A DNA stretch of 6,548 nt, taken from positions 1-6,548 of the forward strand of contig JABGQJ010000436.1 of the NCBI GenBank assembly GCA_018648945.1, in the 5' to 3' direction. Positions 6,288 through 6,548 of this stretch are shown in pieces. The notes beneath the pieces were generated by a model. That model worked only from the letters and a program-made list of their open reading frames with translations. It searched no databases and had not been told where the DNA came from. The DNA is from Victivallales bacterium (GTDB lineage Bacteria > Verrucomicrobiota > Lentisphaeria > Oligosphaerales > Lenti-02). Each line of letters opens with the position of its first letter. Within the stretch, counting starts at the first letter, position 1. Made by a program: the position numbers and the translations under genes.

Positions 6288-6422
6288 CTGCCTGCCCGGA
6301 ACGTGTGCATGGGATTGCCACGATTGTAGGGGGGGGCCTGCGGGTACCCGGTCCGTTGATCAAGCACACGGGGTGGACAGGGGGCATTCGCGGGCAGCCC
6401 GTTCTGGTTCACCAGCGGTCCC

Positions 6423-6441
6423 GGCGGGGGCGAGCCCCGCC
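6423..6441. repeat. GC-rich inverted repeat, REP-like or terminator-like hairpin
   Basis: GGCGGGG (6423-6429) pairs perfectly with CCCCGCC (6435-6441) around a five-base loop. No T-run follows on either strand, so a classical intrinsic terminator is not supported. It sits 16 bases past a possible stop codon on the minus strand (6458-6460). It could be a stem ending an upstream transcript, or one copy of a dispersed palindromic repeat common in GC-rich genomes. Confidence 0.45.
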
Positions 6442-6548
6442 CCCACCTCGGGCACCATCACTGGTACCCCCAAATACCTGTCTGATCGACGTTGCCGGCA
6501 GGTCGCGGGAGGGACATCTCTCCGGCCGGTTGACCACACGCCGGCATG

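Larger units (their letters stand above)
6204..6548. other. Upstream region without a supported gene
   Basis: These 345 bases hold no reading frame I would call a gene. Short frames on both strands lack family-like composition. The region contains a candidate promoter close to the amidohydrolase, a run of eight G (6329-6336), a CGGGTACCCG palindrome (6341-6350) and a GC-rich hairpin (6423-6441). On the minus strand, a frame open from the window edge ends with TGA at 6458-6460, just before that hairpin. It could be the tail of a gene lying mostly outside the window, but about 30 codons are too few to judge. Confidence 0.5.

Noticed and set aside
6458..6547. Short minus-strand frame of 29 codons, perhaps the end of a gene beyond the window
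   Set aside because: It has no recognisable motif, and all three minus-strand frames stay open from the window edge for a similar distance, so it cannot be told from chance.
1..6548. tRNA, rRNA, CRISPR array, riboswitch, transposase or integrase
   Set aside because: I looked through both strands and saw no cloverleaf, regularly spaced repeats, conserved aptamer sequence, terminal inverted repeats or recombinase motifs.

Overview
The window comes from a high-GC bacterial genome. All six protein genes I can support lie on the minus strand, so transcription runs from high to low coordinates. A CE7-type esterase with an added N-terminal beta-rich domain, a sulfatase and a creatininase-family hydrolase together fit Planctomycetota or a related group such as Lentisphaerota, Verrucomicrobiota or Armatimonadota. 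This is an inference from gene content; no marker gene or rRNA is present.

In transcription order: a 345-base leader or intergenic region without a convincing gene (6204-6548); a creatininase-family metal-dependent amidohydrolase (5493-6203); a 136-base gap with a candidate promoter and an ordered GTATC/GATAC half-site array; a secreted CE7 (acetylxylan esterase-type) carbohydrate esterase (4034-5356); a 107-base gap; then a tight run of four genes. The four are a CDP-alcohol phosphatidyltransferase (3270-3926), a phosphatidate cytidylyltransferase (2296-3273, overlapping the previous gene by ATGA), a sulfatase (904-2271) and a diverged second cytidylyltransferase-like membrane protein (1-853, cut by the window edge).

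The four-gene run is the most interesting part. The cytidylyltransferase would make CDP-diacylglycerol from phosphatidic acid and CTP. The phosphatidyltransferase would move the phosphatidyl group onto an unknown alcohol. Both resemble the poorly characterised E. coli YnbA/YnbB pair rather than housekeeping PgsA/PssA and CdsA. A sulfatase and a degenerate cytidylyltransferase paralog in the same apparent operon suggest a dedicated, undescribed lipid head-group pathway. The esterase and amidohydrolase upstream look like separate catabolic genes.

Several long open frames on the plus strand are antisense shadows of these genes and are not annotated. I saw no tRNA, rRNA, CRISPR array or insertion sequence.
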